A stretch of DNA of 54,876 nucleotides, taken from an uncultured Clostridia bacterium. GTDB taxonomy: Bacteria; Bacillota; Clostridia; Oscillospirales; Ruminococcaceae. The DNA is taken from positions 1 through 54,876 of the forward strand of contig CALWNN010000074.1 of assembly GCA_944382845.1 (NCBI GenBank), in the 5' to 3' direction. Position 1 is the stretch's first letter. Each line of letters opens with the position of its first letter. The position numbers and the translations under genes were made by a program. The notes beneath the pieces were generated by a model. The model had not been told where the DNA came from and did no database searches. It was given only the letters and a program-made list of their open reading frames with translations. Below, piece by piece: positions 38,381-47,658 of this stretch.

Positions 38381-38406
38381 TTGAAATTCTCCTTTTAAGC
38401 TTCCGC

Positions 38407-38829
38407 TCACAGTTCTTTTGTCATCATTATATGTGGGCAGAATTCGTCGTAGTATATATCTCCCTGTGCCTTATATCCAAGCTTCTCGTAAAATCCTTGA
38501 ACACGTTTCTGAGCTGAAAGGCTTATTTTTGATATTTTATTTTCCCTTGCAAATTCCTCGGCTTTTTTCATTATCTGAGCTCCAAGACCCATGCCTCTGA
38601 ATTTTTTCAGTACTGCGACCCTGCCAATATGCCAGCCTCTATCCTCTTCAAAAAGTCTTGCGGCAGCGGCTTGTTCTCCGTCAACAAAAGCCACGATATG
38701 ATAAGCTTCGCTGTCGATACTGTCAAACTCATTTACAAATCCCTGTTCCGAAACAAAGACTTCCTGTCTTATTTTTTTAGCAAAAGGAGCGTTTTCAATT
38801 CCCTTTGCGGTCTCAAATTCAATTGACAT
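38407..38829 (-). CDS. GNAT family N-acetyltransferase
   Basis: The 140-residue cytoplasmic acetyltransferase has the acetyl-CoA loop VLKKFRGMGLGAQIM (R-x-x-G-x-G/L pattern) at about residues 73-87 and the later VQGFYEKLGYKAQGD signature. It resembles the ElaA/YjcF group of small GNATs of unknown substrate. Its start codon directly follows the stop of the ABC ATPase gene, so the two are probably cotranslated. Confidence 0.85.
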   Translation of the reverse strand: MSIEFETAKGIENAPFAKKIRQEVFVSEQGFVNEFDSIDSEAYHIVAFVDGEQAAAARLFEEDRGWHIGRVAVLKKFRGMGLGAQIMKKAEEFARENKISKISLSAQKRVQGFYEKLGYKAQGDIYYDEFCPHIMMTKEL

Positions 38830-39582
38830 TTAAAGCACCTTCGATAAAAATTCTTTAAGCCTTGGATTTTCCGGGCTTGCAAAAAACTGCTGAGGCGGAG
38901 CCTGCTCAAGTATCTGACCGTCCGCCATAAACATTACCCTTGAAGCAACTTCCTTTGCAAACCCCATTTCGTGGGTAACAACTATCATTGTCATGCCGTC
39001 CTCTGCAAGCTTTTTCATAAGCTGTAAAACTTCTCCTACCATTTCCGGATCGAGAGCGGAAGTAGGCTCGTCAAAGAGCATAACGTCGGGGTTCATGGCG
39101 AGAGCTCTTGCAATGGCAATCCTCTGCTTTTGTCCTCCCGAAAGCTGACCCGGATACTGTTGCGCCTTATCTGAAAGTCCAACTATTTCAAGAAGCTCGT
39201 CAGCCTTTTTATCAGCTTCCTCTTTGGTCATAATCTTAAGCTTAACGGGAGCAAGAGTTATATTCTTTTTGATAGTCAGATGAGGAAAAAGGTTGAAATG
39301 CTGAAAAACCATTCCCATTTTTCTCCTCAAAAGGTTTACTTCCCTTGAATGTGCTTTTGTAATATCATTTCCCTCAAAAAGAATTTCTCCGGAAGTGGGG
39401 GTTTCCATAAGATTCAGGCATCTCAGAAAAGTACTTTTTCCCGATCCGGACGGTCCGACGATAACCACTTTTTCACCTGTTTTGACAGTTTCGGAAATAT
39501 TCTTTAAAACAGTGGTTTCTCCAAAGGATTTCACAAGGTTTTTTACCTCGATAAGTTCATGAGGTCTTTTATCTGCGTTCAT
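38830..39582 (-). CDS. Polar amino acid ABC importer, ATPase
   Basis: The 250-residue GlnQ-type ATPase energises amino acid uptake. Walker A is GPSGSGKST, the signature LSGGQKQR, Walker [13 protein letters not shown] and switch His VVTHEMGFA; the D-loop and PEMVGEV motif are typical of the amino acid subgroup. The ATG at 39582 is chosen, with AAAGGAGG about 10 bases upstream. It overlaps the end of the permease gene by 14 bases, a sign of coupled translation. Confidence 0.92.
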   Translation of the reverse strand: MNADKRPHELIEVKNLVKSFGETTVLKNISETVKTGEKVVIVGPSGSGKSTFLRCLNLMETPTSGEILFEGNDITKAHSREVNLLRRKMGMVFQHFNLFPHLTIKKNITLAPVKLKIMTKEEADKKADELLEIVGLSDKAQQYPGQLSGGQKQRIAIARALAMNPDVMLFDEPTSALDPEMVGEVLQLMKKLAEDGMTMIVVTHEMGFAKEVASRVMFMADGQILEQAPPQQFFASPENPRLKEFLSKVL

Positions 39583-40285
39583 TCTTCGCAAGCCTCCTTT
39601 CAAGTTTTGAAACAAGCCACGAAAGTATCATTACCATAACAAGGTAAATCACTGCAACGGCGATAAGCGGCATAAATGCGTCATATGTAATTGATCTTAT
39701 GATATCTCCGCCCTTTGTAAGATCCTCGATAGCGATATAACCTGCTACCGATGTTTCCTTTAAAAGAACTATGCACTCATTTGCAAGGGCGGGAAGGACG
39801 TTTTTAAACGCTTGCGGAATAATTATGTATATCATTGTTCTTGGATAATTAAGTCCGAGACTTGAGCCTGCTTCAAGCTGACCCTTGTCAATCGACATAA
39901 TTCCAGAACGGACGATTTCCGCAACGTAAGCTCCGCTGTTAAGTCCAAACGCAAGAACGGCAACAAAGGTCTTACTTATTGAAACGGACGCAAAAATCAC
40001 AAAGTATGTTATAAGCAGCTGAACAACAACAGGAGTTCCTCTTATAACGGTAAGGTAAATTTTTGCTATAAAATTAAGTATTTTAAGCTTTCCGGTTCTG
40101 TCATGGGTAGATCTTATTACTGCGATAATAAAGCCAATTATCATTCCGATGATAATTGCAAAAAATGTTATTACAAGAGTAGTCTTAAGACCGTCTGTAA
40201 GGTATCTCCATCTGTCATCTTCGATGAAATTCTGACGGAATTTTTCCGAAATGCTGTTGCTCAGAAAACTTGTCATGCTAATCAC
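39569..40285 (-). CDS. Polar amino acid ABC importer, permease
   Basis: The 238-residue HisM/GlnP-type permease has about five membrane helices. Family marks are [19 protein letters not shown] in the first half and the cytoplasmic EAA loop [20 protein letters not shown], which contacts the ATPase. The start is ATG with a weak AGGGCAG upstream. It follows the binding-protein gene after a hairpin. Confidence 0.92.
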   Translation of the reverse strand: MISMTSFLSNSISEKFRQNFIEDDRWRYLTDGLKTTLVITFFAIIIGMIIGFIIAVIRSTHDRTGKLKILNFIAKIYLTVIRGTPVVVQLLITYFVIFASVSISKTFVAVLAFGLNSGAYVAEIVRSGIMSIDKGQLEAGSSLGLNYPRTMIYIIIPQAFKNVLPALANECIVLLKETSVAGYIAIEDLTKGGDIIRSITYDAFMPLIAVAVIYLVMVMILSWLVSKLERRLAKNERR

Positions 40286-40305
40286 TGCCCTCTTTTCAAA
40301 ATTAA

Positions 40306-40332
40306 GAGGCTGTCCCTTTTAAAAACAGCCTC
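40306..40332 (-). terminator. Hairpin between binding protein and permease genes
   Basis: GAGGCTGT and ACAGCCTC form an 8-bp stem followed on the minus strand by TTAATTTT. It is probably a partial terminator or RNA-stabilising hairpin that lets the binding protein be made in excess. Confidence 0.65.
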
Positions 40333-40357
40333 GTTCTTGTTGTGATCATTTAATTTA

Positions 40358-41140
40358 TCATTTTTTTCTTACAATTACGACCTGTTCTGTCGTTGTATAT
40401 GAATCTGAAAAATCAACGTTTTTAAGTCTATCCTCGTTTACAGTCATACCTGCAACGCCTACGTCAGCTTTACCGGATTCAACAGCGGCGATAATTGAGT
40501 CAAACGCCATATCATCAATCTTAAGTTCATATCCGAGAACATCGCACACAGCCCTCATCATATCAACGTCAAGTCCGACGATCTCTCCGTCCTCTCTTGA
40601 CTCATACGGAGGAAACTCAGCATTTGTAGCCATTACAAGCGTGCCGTTTGGGTATGTAGTTCCCTCCGGGGTAGTATAGGGGCTCTTTCCTTTTTCGTCG
40701 CCTATCCAGTTTTTCTTTATATTATCGAGAGTTCCGTTTTCGGTAAGGGTCTTTAAAGCGTCGTTAATCTTTTCCGTAAGCTCGTCATTGCCCTTTTTGA
40801 TTGCAATTGCGTAAGATTCGGGGTCGTATTTTTCATCAAGTATCATAAGATCGTCGTTATTTGAAACAAACACCTTCGCAGGCTCTCCGTCAATAATAAC
40901 AGCGTCTATTTTACCCTGTTTAAGAGCCTGAACAGCGTCCGCTCCCTTTGAATACTTTTCAACTGTAGTATCTGCGATATCGCTTGCGATAGTCATTCCT
41001 ACAGTTCCTATCTGAACGCCGATAGTTTTGCCCTCAAGGTCGGAAAGTGAATGAACCTCGTTTTCCGGAACACCTCCGCAGGCGGTAAGAGTTGAAGCGC
41101 ACATTACTCCTGCAAGGATCATTGCAGCCAATTTTTTCAT
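40358..41140 (-). CDS. Polar amino acid ABC importer, binding lipoprotein
   Basis: The 260-residue extracellular solute-binding protein begins with a signal peptide and lipobox LTACGG. It has the two-lobe family 3 fold: LEGKTIGVQIGTVGM and DAVIIDGEPA in lobe 1, then LVMATNAEFPPYESREDGEIVGLDVDM split across lobe 2, with the amino-acid-binding Arg/Asp region later. The internal order looks like a circular shuffle of the usual one, because the canonical opening (NAEFPPYE-x-GLDVDM) appears in the second half. The ATG at 41140 has AAAGGAA about 8 bases upstream. Confidence 0.88.
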   Translation of the reverse strand: MKKLAAMILAGVMCASTLTACGGVPENEVHSLSDLEGKTIGVQIGTVGMTIASDIADTTVEKYSKGADAVQALKQGKIDAVIIDGEPAKVFVSNNDDLMILDEKYDPESYAIAIKKGNDELTEKINDALKTLTENGTLDNIKKNWIGDEKGKSPYTTPEGTTYPNGTLVMATNAEFPPYESREDGEIVGLDVDMMRAVCDVLGYELKIDDMAFDSIIAAVESGKADVGVAGMTVNEDRLKNVDFSDSYTTTEQVVIVRKK

Positions 41141-41188
41141 AAAATCATTTCCTTTCACATCTGCAGCCTTTACAAAGGATACTTTATT

Positions 41189-41208
41189 AACAATGACAAG
41201 TCATTGTT
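41189..41208. promoter_or_regulatory. Perfect 20-bp palindrome upstream of the importer
   Basis: AACAATGAC-AA-GTCATTGTT lies 48 bases before the binding-protein ATG, at the right place for an operator. The binding factor is unknown. It borders the left end of repeat copy E. Confidence 0.5.
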
Positions 41209-41362
41209 CAGAGTTTGTTCCTCAGGGGGTTCAGTATAGGATTCCTACCCCTGCTGAAGCCCTGAATAAAACCCTGCCTCCTGTAGGAGGCAGATCCGCC
41301 TTATAGGAGACACACCTGCCGAATATACGGCAGGGAGGACATCGGCGGCTTGGTTATAGCAA
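41209..41362 (+). repeat. Dispersed hairpin repeat, copy E
   Basis: TTTGTTCCTCAGGGGG, GGATTCCTACCCCTGCTGAA and CCTGAATAAAACC are followed by hairpins TGCCTCC/GGAGGCA and CTGCCG-AATATA-CGGCAG, with a decayed unit between them. GGAGGACATCGGCGGCTTGG and TTATA close the element. It lies between the amino acid importer and tRNA-Arg. Confidence 0.87.
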
Positions 41363-41461
41363 ATATTATAGCACACAAAAGCATTTCTTGTCAACGAAAT
41401 CATACTTTTTTAATATAGTACATAATGTTTTTTATTATTCTCAAAAAGCCATAAAAAAGCC

Positions 41462-41490
41462 TTGATTTTGAACTTGGTTTGTGGTATAAT
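41462..41490 (+). promoter_or_regulatory. Promoter of tRNA-Arg
   Basis: TTGATT (41462-41467), a 17-base spacer and TATAAT (41485-41490), 27 bases before the tRNA. Confidence 0.88.
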
Positions 41491-41517
41491 ATTTAAGCAG
41501 CAATTCTGATATCATCT

Positions 41518-41592
41518 GCCCTCTTAGTTAAATGGATATAATAAACCCCTCCTAAGGGTTAGTTGTGGGTTCGATTCCCGCAGAGGGTGCCA
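41518..41592 (+). tRNA. tRNA-Arg (anticodon CCT)
   Basis: Acceptor GCCCTCT pairs with AGAGGGT, with discriminator G and an encoded CCA end. The anticodon arm is AACCC-CTCCTAA-GGGTT with anticodon CCT, reading AGG. The T-arm is GTGGG-TTCGATT-CCCGC. It has its own promoter and terminator. Confidence 0.95.
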
Positions 41593-41635
41593 ACAGTAAA
41601 CGTTAAGTTGCATGGACTTTTATTCAAGCGCAAAG

Positions 41636-41671
41636 ATACTCCCCTGCCAAGCAAGGGAGTATTTTTTATTC
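41636..41671 (+). terminator. Terminator of tRNA-Arg
   Basis: ATACTCCC pairs with GGGAGTAT, followed by TTTTTATT. Confidence 0.9.
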
Positions 41672-41960
41672 ATTTTGAATATTTTGAATATGTTGAATAT
41701 GCCTTCTGCATATCGCTTGACGAACGCCACGCCTGCTGTCAGTGGTTATCTTCTTCAAGCTTCTTTGTTCCTGCAACGGACATTTCGAGCCTTGCTCCTC
41801 TTGCTCCGAGAACTTTTTTATGTATTATGTAGTTAAGATCGGATTTGCATTCTTCTTATTGCATAGCTGTTCCCTTAATCCGCAAGTTGCGTCTGTGAGA
41901 TTCGGTTTGTACACAAAACGTCCGCAAGACAAAGTCTGATCTGAATTTTGATTTTGGGCT
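41672..41960. other. Intergenic stretch without a gene
   Basis: No convincing gene, tRNA or terminator is seen. The left end holds a short AT-rich tandem motif (GAATATTTTGAATATGTTG). Near the right end TCCGCAAG occurs twice. No clear terminator for the acyl carrier protein operon is found here. Confidence 0.5.
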
Positions 41961-42200
41961 TTATGCTCTCGAAGCTATGATATCAACCATCTCTCCAACG
42001 TTTTTCATAGTTGAAACCTCGCCCATTTTGAACCTGATGCCAAACTCATTTTCAACTGCTCCAACAAGTGTGATATGCTCAATGCTGTCCCAGTCCTCAA
42101 TATCGTTGGCAGTGGTGTTGTCGTTAATTTCAATTGTTTCATCGTCAAAAACATCTCTGAAAACCTCTGTAAGTCTTTTGTAAATTTCTGCTCTCGTCAT
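41961..42200 (-). CDS. Acyl carrier protein
   Basis: The 79-residue four-helix carrier protein has the phosphopantetheine serine in EDWDSIEHITL (Ser39). It is a dedicated carrier, not the fatty-acid ACP, judging by its place behind an FkbH-type gene, a membrane O-acyltransferase and a DHHW protein. By analogy with DltC it would hold the acyl unit passed to the membrane enzyme. The ATG at 42200 is chosen, with AAAAGGAG 8 bases upstream; an earlier ATG has no ribosome site. It is the last gene of the operon. Confidence 0.9.
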   Translation of the reverse strand: MTRAEIYKRLTEVFRDVFDDETIEINDNTTANDIEDWDSIEHITLVGAVENEFGIRFKMGEVSTMKNVGEMVDIIASRA

Positions 42201-42244
42201 AACGATTCTCCTTTTCATGTAATTATTCAAACAACAGTAAACTG

Positions 42245-44020
42245 TCAGTTCACAATTTTAATTACCTTGTTTTTGTTTTTATAGCCCTCAAGGTCAAGCT
42301 CCCATACAGTATCTTCTCCGTTTTGCGATACTTTGGTAAATCCGAAGGATTCGTAAAGACCTGCTACCATTTTGTTCTTTGCGGTCCTGTAATAGTATCC
42401 TCTGAGTTTTTTCGCACCGGCTTCAACTGCTTTTTGCGAAAGAGCGTCAAGCATGGCAAGCTCCATATCACGTTTCAGGACTCTGCAACTCATAAGCCAC
42501 AGCTCGATCTCAACAACATCAAGATTCACCTTTCCGATAACCACTGAAACTATACCGTTATCGCCGAATTTATCCTTTAATCTTCCGCAAAGTCTTATAA
42601 AGTTCGGGTCATTAGCGCATTGCTCCATTTCACTCTGAGTATAACGCTTTGTGGTAAGGTTGAACTGATTGGACTTGTTTGTAAGCTGTGTTATCCTTTG
42701 AATATAAACAGGCAGAAAATCGGTGATTTCCGCTTCCATATCAAGGCTGAGCAAATATTCCGTATAGTCCGCAAAGCTCTGCATAGCTTTGGCCCGTTTT
42801 GCGTTTGCGGCATACATTTCATTTCGTTTAAGGTCGTCCTCGGAAAATGAAGTTACTTCAAAATAGCCGTTTCGGTCTATCGTCCTTATGTAATTTTCAA
42901 CTCCGTTCATTTCGGGAACGGCAATTCCCGGCACCTGACTTGAAACAATAGTTCTTTCTGCCGGATTGTCGTCAACAAACACAAATGCGTCCGGGAAAAT
43001 ATTCATCTCAGAGGCAGTGTTGATTATATTCATATCCTTGTTTTCCCAATTCGCCTTGATGTTTATAAATTCCTCAGGCTTCAAAAGGCTGTCGGGGTGA
43101 TTAAGCCCTGCGAGAGCATTTTCTTCTTCATTTTTGGAGCATACAGTAAGCATTACTCCGATGTCTTTAAGTTGTCTTATATACGACTGAAACTCTCTGT
43201 ACGCCTGACCGTTAGGGGTTTCCTCACCAAGCTCGATTCCATCGACTCCGTCATCTCCCACAACTCCTCCCCAGAGGGTGTTGTCAAGGTCAAGAGCAAC
43301 CGCCTTTTTGTTTTTGCCAAAAACAGATTTGATTATATTTGCAAGATTAAGGGCAAATTCAGCAACTGCGTCAAGAGTCATTGCGTACTTGTACATATAC
43401 CAGTAGTCAAGGGCAGTCCACTTATCAAGTCCGTAACAGGCTGAAATATAATTTATATCGTTGATGTAAAAATTCTGTCTTGCTTCTGCATAGTCGTAAA
43501 ACGCCATATTAAGTCTTGAAATAAAGTTTACCATACCGCGTCTGTCATAGCAGTCACGGTTTCCCATAAGTCTGTAAAAGGGAAGCTCAAAATTATTCTG
43601 TATCAAGGGACAGCCGAACTTACTGTCAAGGCTTTCCCACATTGCCTTATACCTTTCAAATTCACGGTCAAGAGCAGACTTACACTCATCGACGGACATT
43701 TTCGGAGTAACTTTTTCCATAATGTTTCGTGAGGTAGTGTGAATGTAGATGATATCCGGCTTGAAGCTGTCAAGCTCCTCATTTGAAAACATTGCGTCCT
43801 GCCAGAAGCGATTGTACTCCGACTCATAAAACTCAGCTTCAATGCCGTTGTCAAGAAGGAAAATATCAAGCATTGAAATTATATCGGAAGTTGTAGAACC
43901 TCCCAGCACCGCAATTTTCTTTTTTATCTTGGGAACATTATTCTCAAGAAGTTCTCTTTTTAATTTCTTTCTTTTCTTTATAAGAAAACCCGGGTCAAAT
44001 GGATAGCTCAGTTCTTTCAT
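42245..44020 (-). CDS. FkbH-type HAD-IIIC protein
   Basis: The 591-residue protein has three parts. Residues 30-190 have an SGNH-like fold with AVLGGSTTSDI. Residues 235-400 are a HAD phosphatase with ALDLDNTLWGG (DxDxT at 244-248). Residues about 430-591 resemble a GNAT acyltransferase. Characterised FkbH proteins take 1,3-bisphosphoglycerate, remove a phosphate and load a glyceryl group onto a carrier protein. The carrier gene lies 44 bases downstream. By position it replaces the DltA ligase of D-alanylation systems. Start ATG with AAAGGAGAT upstream. The acyl group here is inferred, not shown. Confidence 0.87.
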   Translation of the reverse strand: MKELSYPFDPGFLIKKRKKLKRELLENNVPKIKKKIAVLGGSTTSDIISMLDIFLLDNGIEAEFYESEYNRFWQDAMFSNEELDSFKPDIIYIHTTSRNIMEKVTPKMSVDECKSALDREFERYKAMWESLDSKFGCPLIQNNFELPFYRLMGNRDCYDRRGMVNFISRLNMAFYDYAEARQNFYINDINYISACYGLDKWTALDYWYMYKYAMTLDAVAEFALNLANIIKSVFGKNKKAVALDLDNTLWGGVVGDDGVDGIELGEETPNGQAYREFQSYIRQLKDIGVMLTVCSKNEEENALAGLNHPDSLLKPEEFINIKANWENKDMNIINTASEMNIFPDAFVFVDDNPAERTIVSSQVPGIAVPEMNGVENYIRTIDRNGYFEVTSFSEDDLKRNEMYAANAKRAKAMQSFADYTEYLLSLDMEAEITDFLPVYIQRITQLTNKSNQFNLTTKRYTQSEMEQCANDPNFIRLCGRLKDKFGDNGIVSVVIGKVNLDVVEIELWLMSCRVLKRDMELAMLDALSQKAVEAGAKKLRGYYYRTAKNKMVAGLYESFGFTKVSQNGEDTVWELDLEGYKNKNKVIKIVN

Positions 44021-44064
44021 AATATCTGTTATCTCCTTTATATTTTATCCTGAATAAACCGCAG

Positions 44065-44103
44065 ACAGCCGCCGGCAGAGTGTATCTCATTGCCGCCGGC
44101 TGT
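44065..44103 (-). other. GC-rich hairpin between DHHW and FkbH genes
   Basis: ACAGCCGCCGGCA and TGCCGCCGGCTGT pair at 12 of 13 positions. No U-tract follows, so an RNA-processing or stabilising hairpin is likelier than a terminator. It lies 10 bases past the DHHW stop codon. Confidence 0.6.
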
Positions 44104-44113
44104 ATATTGAAGC

Positions 44114-45811
44114 TTATCTTACTCTGTTGTACTCGATCTGGTCAACCTTTGAAGATGATGTGCTTGTGAAAAGCGAAGTGGCAAAAAGCACGTCTGTCGC
44201 TCCCACCTGATTGCAGAATTCAATTGCGTTAAAGTCGCTGTAACGGTAGTCGCAAACGTAAATATGTTCAAAGGAACCTGTAAGGAAAGGCACAAGAGCG
44301 TTACCGAAGCTGTCCTTGTAAATTACAAGAGTCCTTCCGTTTGTCACATCGGTATCTATCTGAGTTACGATATTGTCCTTTCCGAGGAACACAGAGTATG
44401 TGTTTATTCCCGTTGCAAAGTCAAAGAAAAGCGTGCTTTGCTCCTTACCTGTAAAGTCAGTATTATAATAGTATGTGGTATATTCGTTTGACGGCTTATA
44501 GTATGTGAAGGTATCGGGGTTGCGGTTAAGCTCCTCGTCTCCGCTGCTTCCGTAAAGAGTTCCGACAAATTCATCCTTTACAAGCTTTTCGTAAGTCGAA
44601 AGGTCTGCAAAATCAACAAAGGCAGTTTCCGCAAATACTTTTGCAGCGTAATATGCCCCGAGAGGCTGCCAATGGTGGTCTGTTCTTGAATAGATATACT
44701 CGTCTTTGTGTTCAAGAAGAGCCGAATATGCGTCAACATCAGCAACTCCGCTAAGGTATGAGCGGATATTGTTTATGTTGTCGATAACGCTTGCCGACTG
44801 ATCTTCAAACTCCTCGGGAAGATAATATGCCACCGCCATAGGGATACACATATTATATACATTTACATAATCTCCGAGATCCTTTTTATAGCTGTTAAGC
44901 ACCTCTGCAAATTTCTTTCCGGTAGTAAAGCTTCCGCCGTAAAGCTCCATAGCCCTGACCTCATCCGTACCCTTGTTTATAACAAGTATGCCGTTTTCAA
45001 TCTTATCAATTATCTCAGGCTTTGTCATTGAATTTTCAGTCTTTTTGGTGGTTGTTCCCTCGGGAGTCGTTGCCAGGTTGTCAGTATCTGTTCCGTCTGT
45101 GGAAGGTTTTCCTCCGGTGTAAATGGAAACATTTCCGGTGTTGACGGTTCCCGTAAACTCCTCATGTTTTACGTTTGAATCAACGTTTCCTGCGACGGAA
45201 GCGTTTGACAGAGATATTCCCAGCATACTTTTAAAGTCCTTAGTAAGGCTTTTAAGCTTTTCTCTGCTCGGAACAGTGTCTGTAAAGAAATTGGTTATAC
45301 CTTTTGTAAACTCGCCGTTAAAATAGCTTTCTACAGAAAATTTCGGAAAAGTATAAAGATCTCTGTTTTCCGACTGTGAAAATCCCGAAGAACGCTTGAG
45401 GAACACAAGACTGAAGGTAAGCGCAGAAATAACAATTATGATCACGCAGACGTTTATAAACATAAATTCGTTTTTATACTGAGCCTCCGCTCCGCCTCCT
45501 TTAATAGCGGCGTGTCTTTGTGCCTGAGCCTTTGTTCTGGCTGCTCTTCTGCGGTTTGCTTTATGCTCTTTCTCAGCCTTTCTTTTTCCCTTTTCCATCT
45601 CCTTTATTCTTTCGGGAGAAATAGTTATTTTTATCTCTTCCTTTTGCTTTCCGTTAAGGTCAAAGGTCAATTTTCTCCGCTGGGCAGCGTCATGATCTGC
45701 GTTTTCCTGAATTATCTTTATAGATTTTACCTCGACCTCTTTATTGCCGGCTTTTTTTACCGAAACTCTTCGGGAAGCGTCTGGATTTATTTTATCTCTT
45801 GTATCTTTCAT
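44114..45811 (-). CDS. DHHW (AlgX/AlgJ-type) surface acylation protein
   Basis: The 565-residue protein has an unusually long basic cytoplasmic head (about residues 1-110), one membrane helix (about 115-140) and an extracellular SGNH-like domain. Typical marks are SENRDLYTFPKFS just after the helix and YSRTDHHWQPLGAYYAA with the DHHW motif at about 378-381. A late DSFG block (YKDSFGNALVPF) carries the catalytic Ser. Such proteins work with MBOAT acyltransferases to modify exported polysaccharides. A Thr/Ser-rich low-complexity loop lies near residues 235-270. It is the second gene of the operon, after MBOAT. Confidence 0.88.
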   Translation of the reverse strand: MKDTRDKINPDASRRVSVKKAGNKEVEVKSIKIIQENADHDAAQRRKLTFDLNGKQKEEIKITISPERIKEMEKGKRKAEKEHKANRRRAARTKAQAQRHAAIKGGGAEAQYKNEFMFINVCVIIIVISALTFSLVFLKRSSGFSQSENRDLYTFPKFSVESYFNGEFTKGITNFFTDTVPSREKLKSLTKDFKSMLGISLSNASVAGNVDSNVKHEEFTGTVNTGNVSIYTGGKPSTDGTDTDNLATTPEGTTTKKTENSMTKPEIIDKIENGILVINKGTDEVRAMELYGGSFTTGKKFAEVLNSYKKDLGDYVNVYNMCIPMAVAYYLPEEFEDQSASVIDNINNIRSYLSGVADVDAYSALLEHKDEYIYSRTDHHWQPLGAYYAAKVFAETAFVDFADLSTYEKLVKDEFVGTLYGSSGDEELNRNPDTFTYYKPSNEYTTYYYNTDFTGKEQSTLFFDFATGINTYSVFLGKDNIVTQIDTDVTNGRTLVIYKDSFGNALVPFLTGSFEHIYVCDYRYSDFNAIEFCNQVGATDVLFATSLFTSTSSSKVDQIEYNRVR

Positions 45812-45867
45812 TTTAAATTGACTCCTTAAAAATCCGGTTTTACTTTTGTTTTTATTTTTGTTTTAAA

Positions 45868-47301
45868 TCAGAATCTGAAGTAAAGGAACACATTATTTGT
45901 GGAATCCACAAGAAGCAGGCTGCAAAGAAGCAGAAGTCCCGCGTTAAGGACAATTCCCATCGAGTTTGCAAGTATGTATGTTCCTTGTCTTTTACTCATG
46001 ATCTCTTTAAGCTTTCCTACAACAGGCATCGAGAATATTACCGCTGCTATTACAAGCCATATATTATTCATAAGAATAAGCTGGGTCTTGGAGTCTATAA
46101 GACCGCCACCGTTTGCTCCTACAAGGGCTTTGAAGAAATTTCCGAGAGCAGGCAGGCTCTCAAAATAGAATATGCCGAATCCCACTACTATTATTGCCTT
46201 TGAGTAGATGTGAGTGAGAATTTTCGGGATTTTCTTCATTCGTTTCTTTCCTATTTTCATTTCAATGAATATGAATATTCCGTAGTAAAGTCCCCAGAAA
46301 ATAAAGTTCCAGCTTGCCCCGTGCCACAGTCCCGTACAGAACCACACAAGGAAAAGGTTCGCGTACTGCCGTCTTTTGCCGAAGAGCGGAAGGTAGAGAA
46401 GATAATCCCTGAAGAATGTTCCCAAAGAGATATGCCATCTCTGCCAGAACTCTGTTATATTCTTGCATATAAAAGGATATCTGAAGTTTTCATCAAATCT
46501 GAATCCGAATATCCGTCCGAGTCCGATAGCAATGTCGGAATATCCCGAAAAGTCAAAATAATACCACAAAGCAATGGTTATTATTCCAAGCCACGTTCCG
46601 ACCACAGACTGCCCTTCCATTATCGCATATCCGTTTGAAACCTCACCGCAAAGGGAATTTACCATTGTAGAAAGGTTGTTTGCGATAATAACCTTTTTTG
46701 AAAGTCCCAAAATTATTCTTGAAAATCCAACGCTCAGATCCTCAAGGGTGGTTCGGCGGTTGTCTATCTCATTCTGGATAACAGAATATCTTACAATAGG
46801 ACCTGCGACCAGTTGGGGGAAAAGAGAGAGGTACATAAGGTACTTTCCGAAACTCTTCTGAGCCTTTACCTTGCCCCAGTAACAGTCCACCGTATATGAT
46901 ATGGTCTGGAATGTATAGAAGCTTATTCCTATAGGAAGCCTTACATCAGGCACAGGAAGGGAAATACTCGAAAACAGTCCCAGAAGGTTATTTATATTTT
47001 CAACAAAAAATCCGCTGTACTTGAAAAATCCCAGTATACTGAGATCTACGATTATCGAACAGGCAAGGGCAAGCTTTCCTTTGAATCGATCCCTGTATTT
47101 TTCAATGATCCGTCCGTTACAGTAGTCAAAAAAGGCGGTGAACACCAGAAGAAAAACGTATACAGGCTCTCCCCATGCGTAAAAAACCAATGAAAAAAAC
47201 ACAAGGATCACATTTCTGTAAGCTGTGTTTTTAGAAATAAAGTACATTATCAGGCACAAAGGCAGAAAAACGTACAAGAAAAAAAGATCTGCAAATACCA
47301 C
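45868..47301 (-). CDS. MBOAT family O-acyltransferase (AlgI/DltB-like)
   Basis: The 477-residue protein has about eleven membrane helices and moves an acyl group across the membrane to a surface polymer. Conserved marks are RLPIGISFYTFQTISYTVD, FPQLVAGPIVRY, and the active-site region LWHGASWNFIFWG with the invariant His. The start is GTG with AAGGAG 9 bases upstream. It opens a four-gene operon with DHHW, FkbH-like and carrier protein genes. In the Dlt system the equivalents are DltB, DltD and DltC. Confidence 0.93.
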   Translation of the reverse strand: MVFADLFFLYVFLPLCLIMYFISKNTAYRNVILVFFSLVFYAWGEPVYVFLLVFTAFFDYCNGRIIEKYRDRFKGKLALACSIIVDLSILGFFKYSGFFVENINNLLGLFSSISLPVPDVRLPIGISFYTFQTISYTVDCYWGKVKAQKSFGKYLMYLSLFPQLVAGPIVRYSVIQNEIDNRRTTLEDLSVGFSRIILGLSKKVIIANNLSTMVNSLCGEVSNGYAIMEGQSVVGTWLGIITIALWYYFDFSGYSDIAIGLGRIFGFRFDENFRYPFICKNITEFWQRWHISLGTFFRDYLLYLPLFGKRRQYANLFLVWFCTGLWHGASWNFIFWGLYYGIFIFIEMKIGKKRMKKIPKILTHIYSKAIIVVGFGIFYFESLPALGNFFKALVGANGGGLIDSKTQLILMNNIWLVIAAVIFSMPVVGKLKEIMSKRQGTYILANSMGIVLNAGLLLLCSLLLVDSTNNVFLYFRF

Positions 47302-47652
47302 TTATAAATTCTCCTTTAATATAACGTTTTGTTGTTGCTTGGGTCGCAAAACCTCGTAAAAAAGCGACCGTGTCCGTTTTTGACGATTAAGTCCCCACAA
47401 TCTCCGAATGAAATCTGTTTTTTCTATTATCTCTTATGCCGGCAGCAAAAATTTCTTTTTGTGTTTTCTAATATGCTGCAGGTTATAATATATTGCTTCT
47501 GAATTGATTTGTCGTCGTAAAGTTCTGCCGTTTTTATTTTTAAAACTTTAAAACGGCTTTTGGGCAGCGCCTCCTTAAGATTTAACGCTTTTTTTGCTCT
47601 TTTTTATCTCTGTAGGTTTTTGCTGTTAATTTTATAAAATCAACAGGCTTAT
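47302..47652 (-). other. Long leader of the acylation operon
   Basis: About 350 nt lie between the predicted transcription start and the MBOAT gene, with no coding frame I can support. Two hairpins are visible on the minus strand: AAGCCGTTTT/AAAAACGGC (47526-47565 region) and GGTCGC/GCGACC (47343-47368 region). No riboswitch class was recognised. Confidence 0.5.
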
Positions 47653-47658
47653 AAAGTA

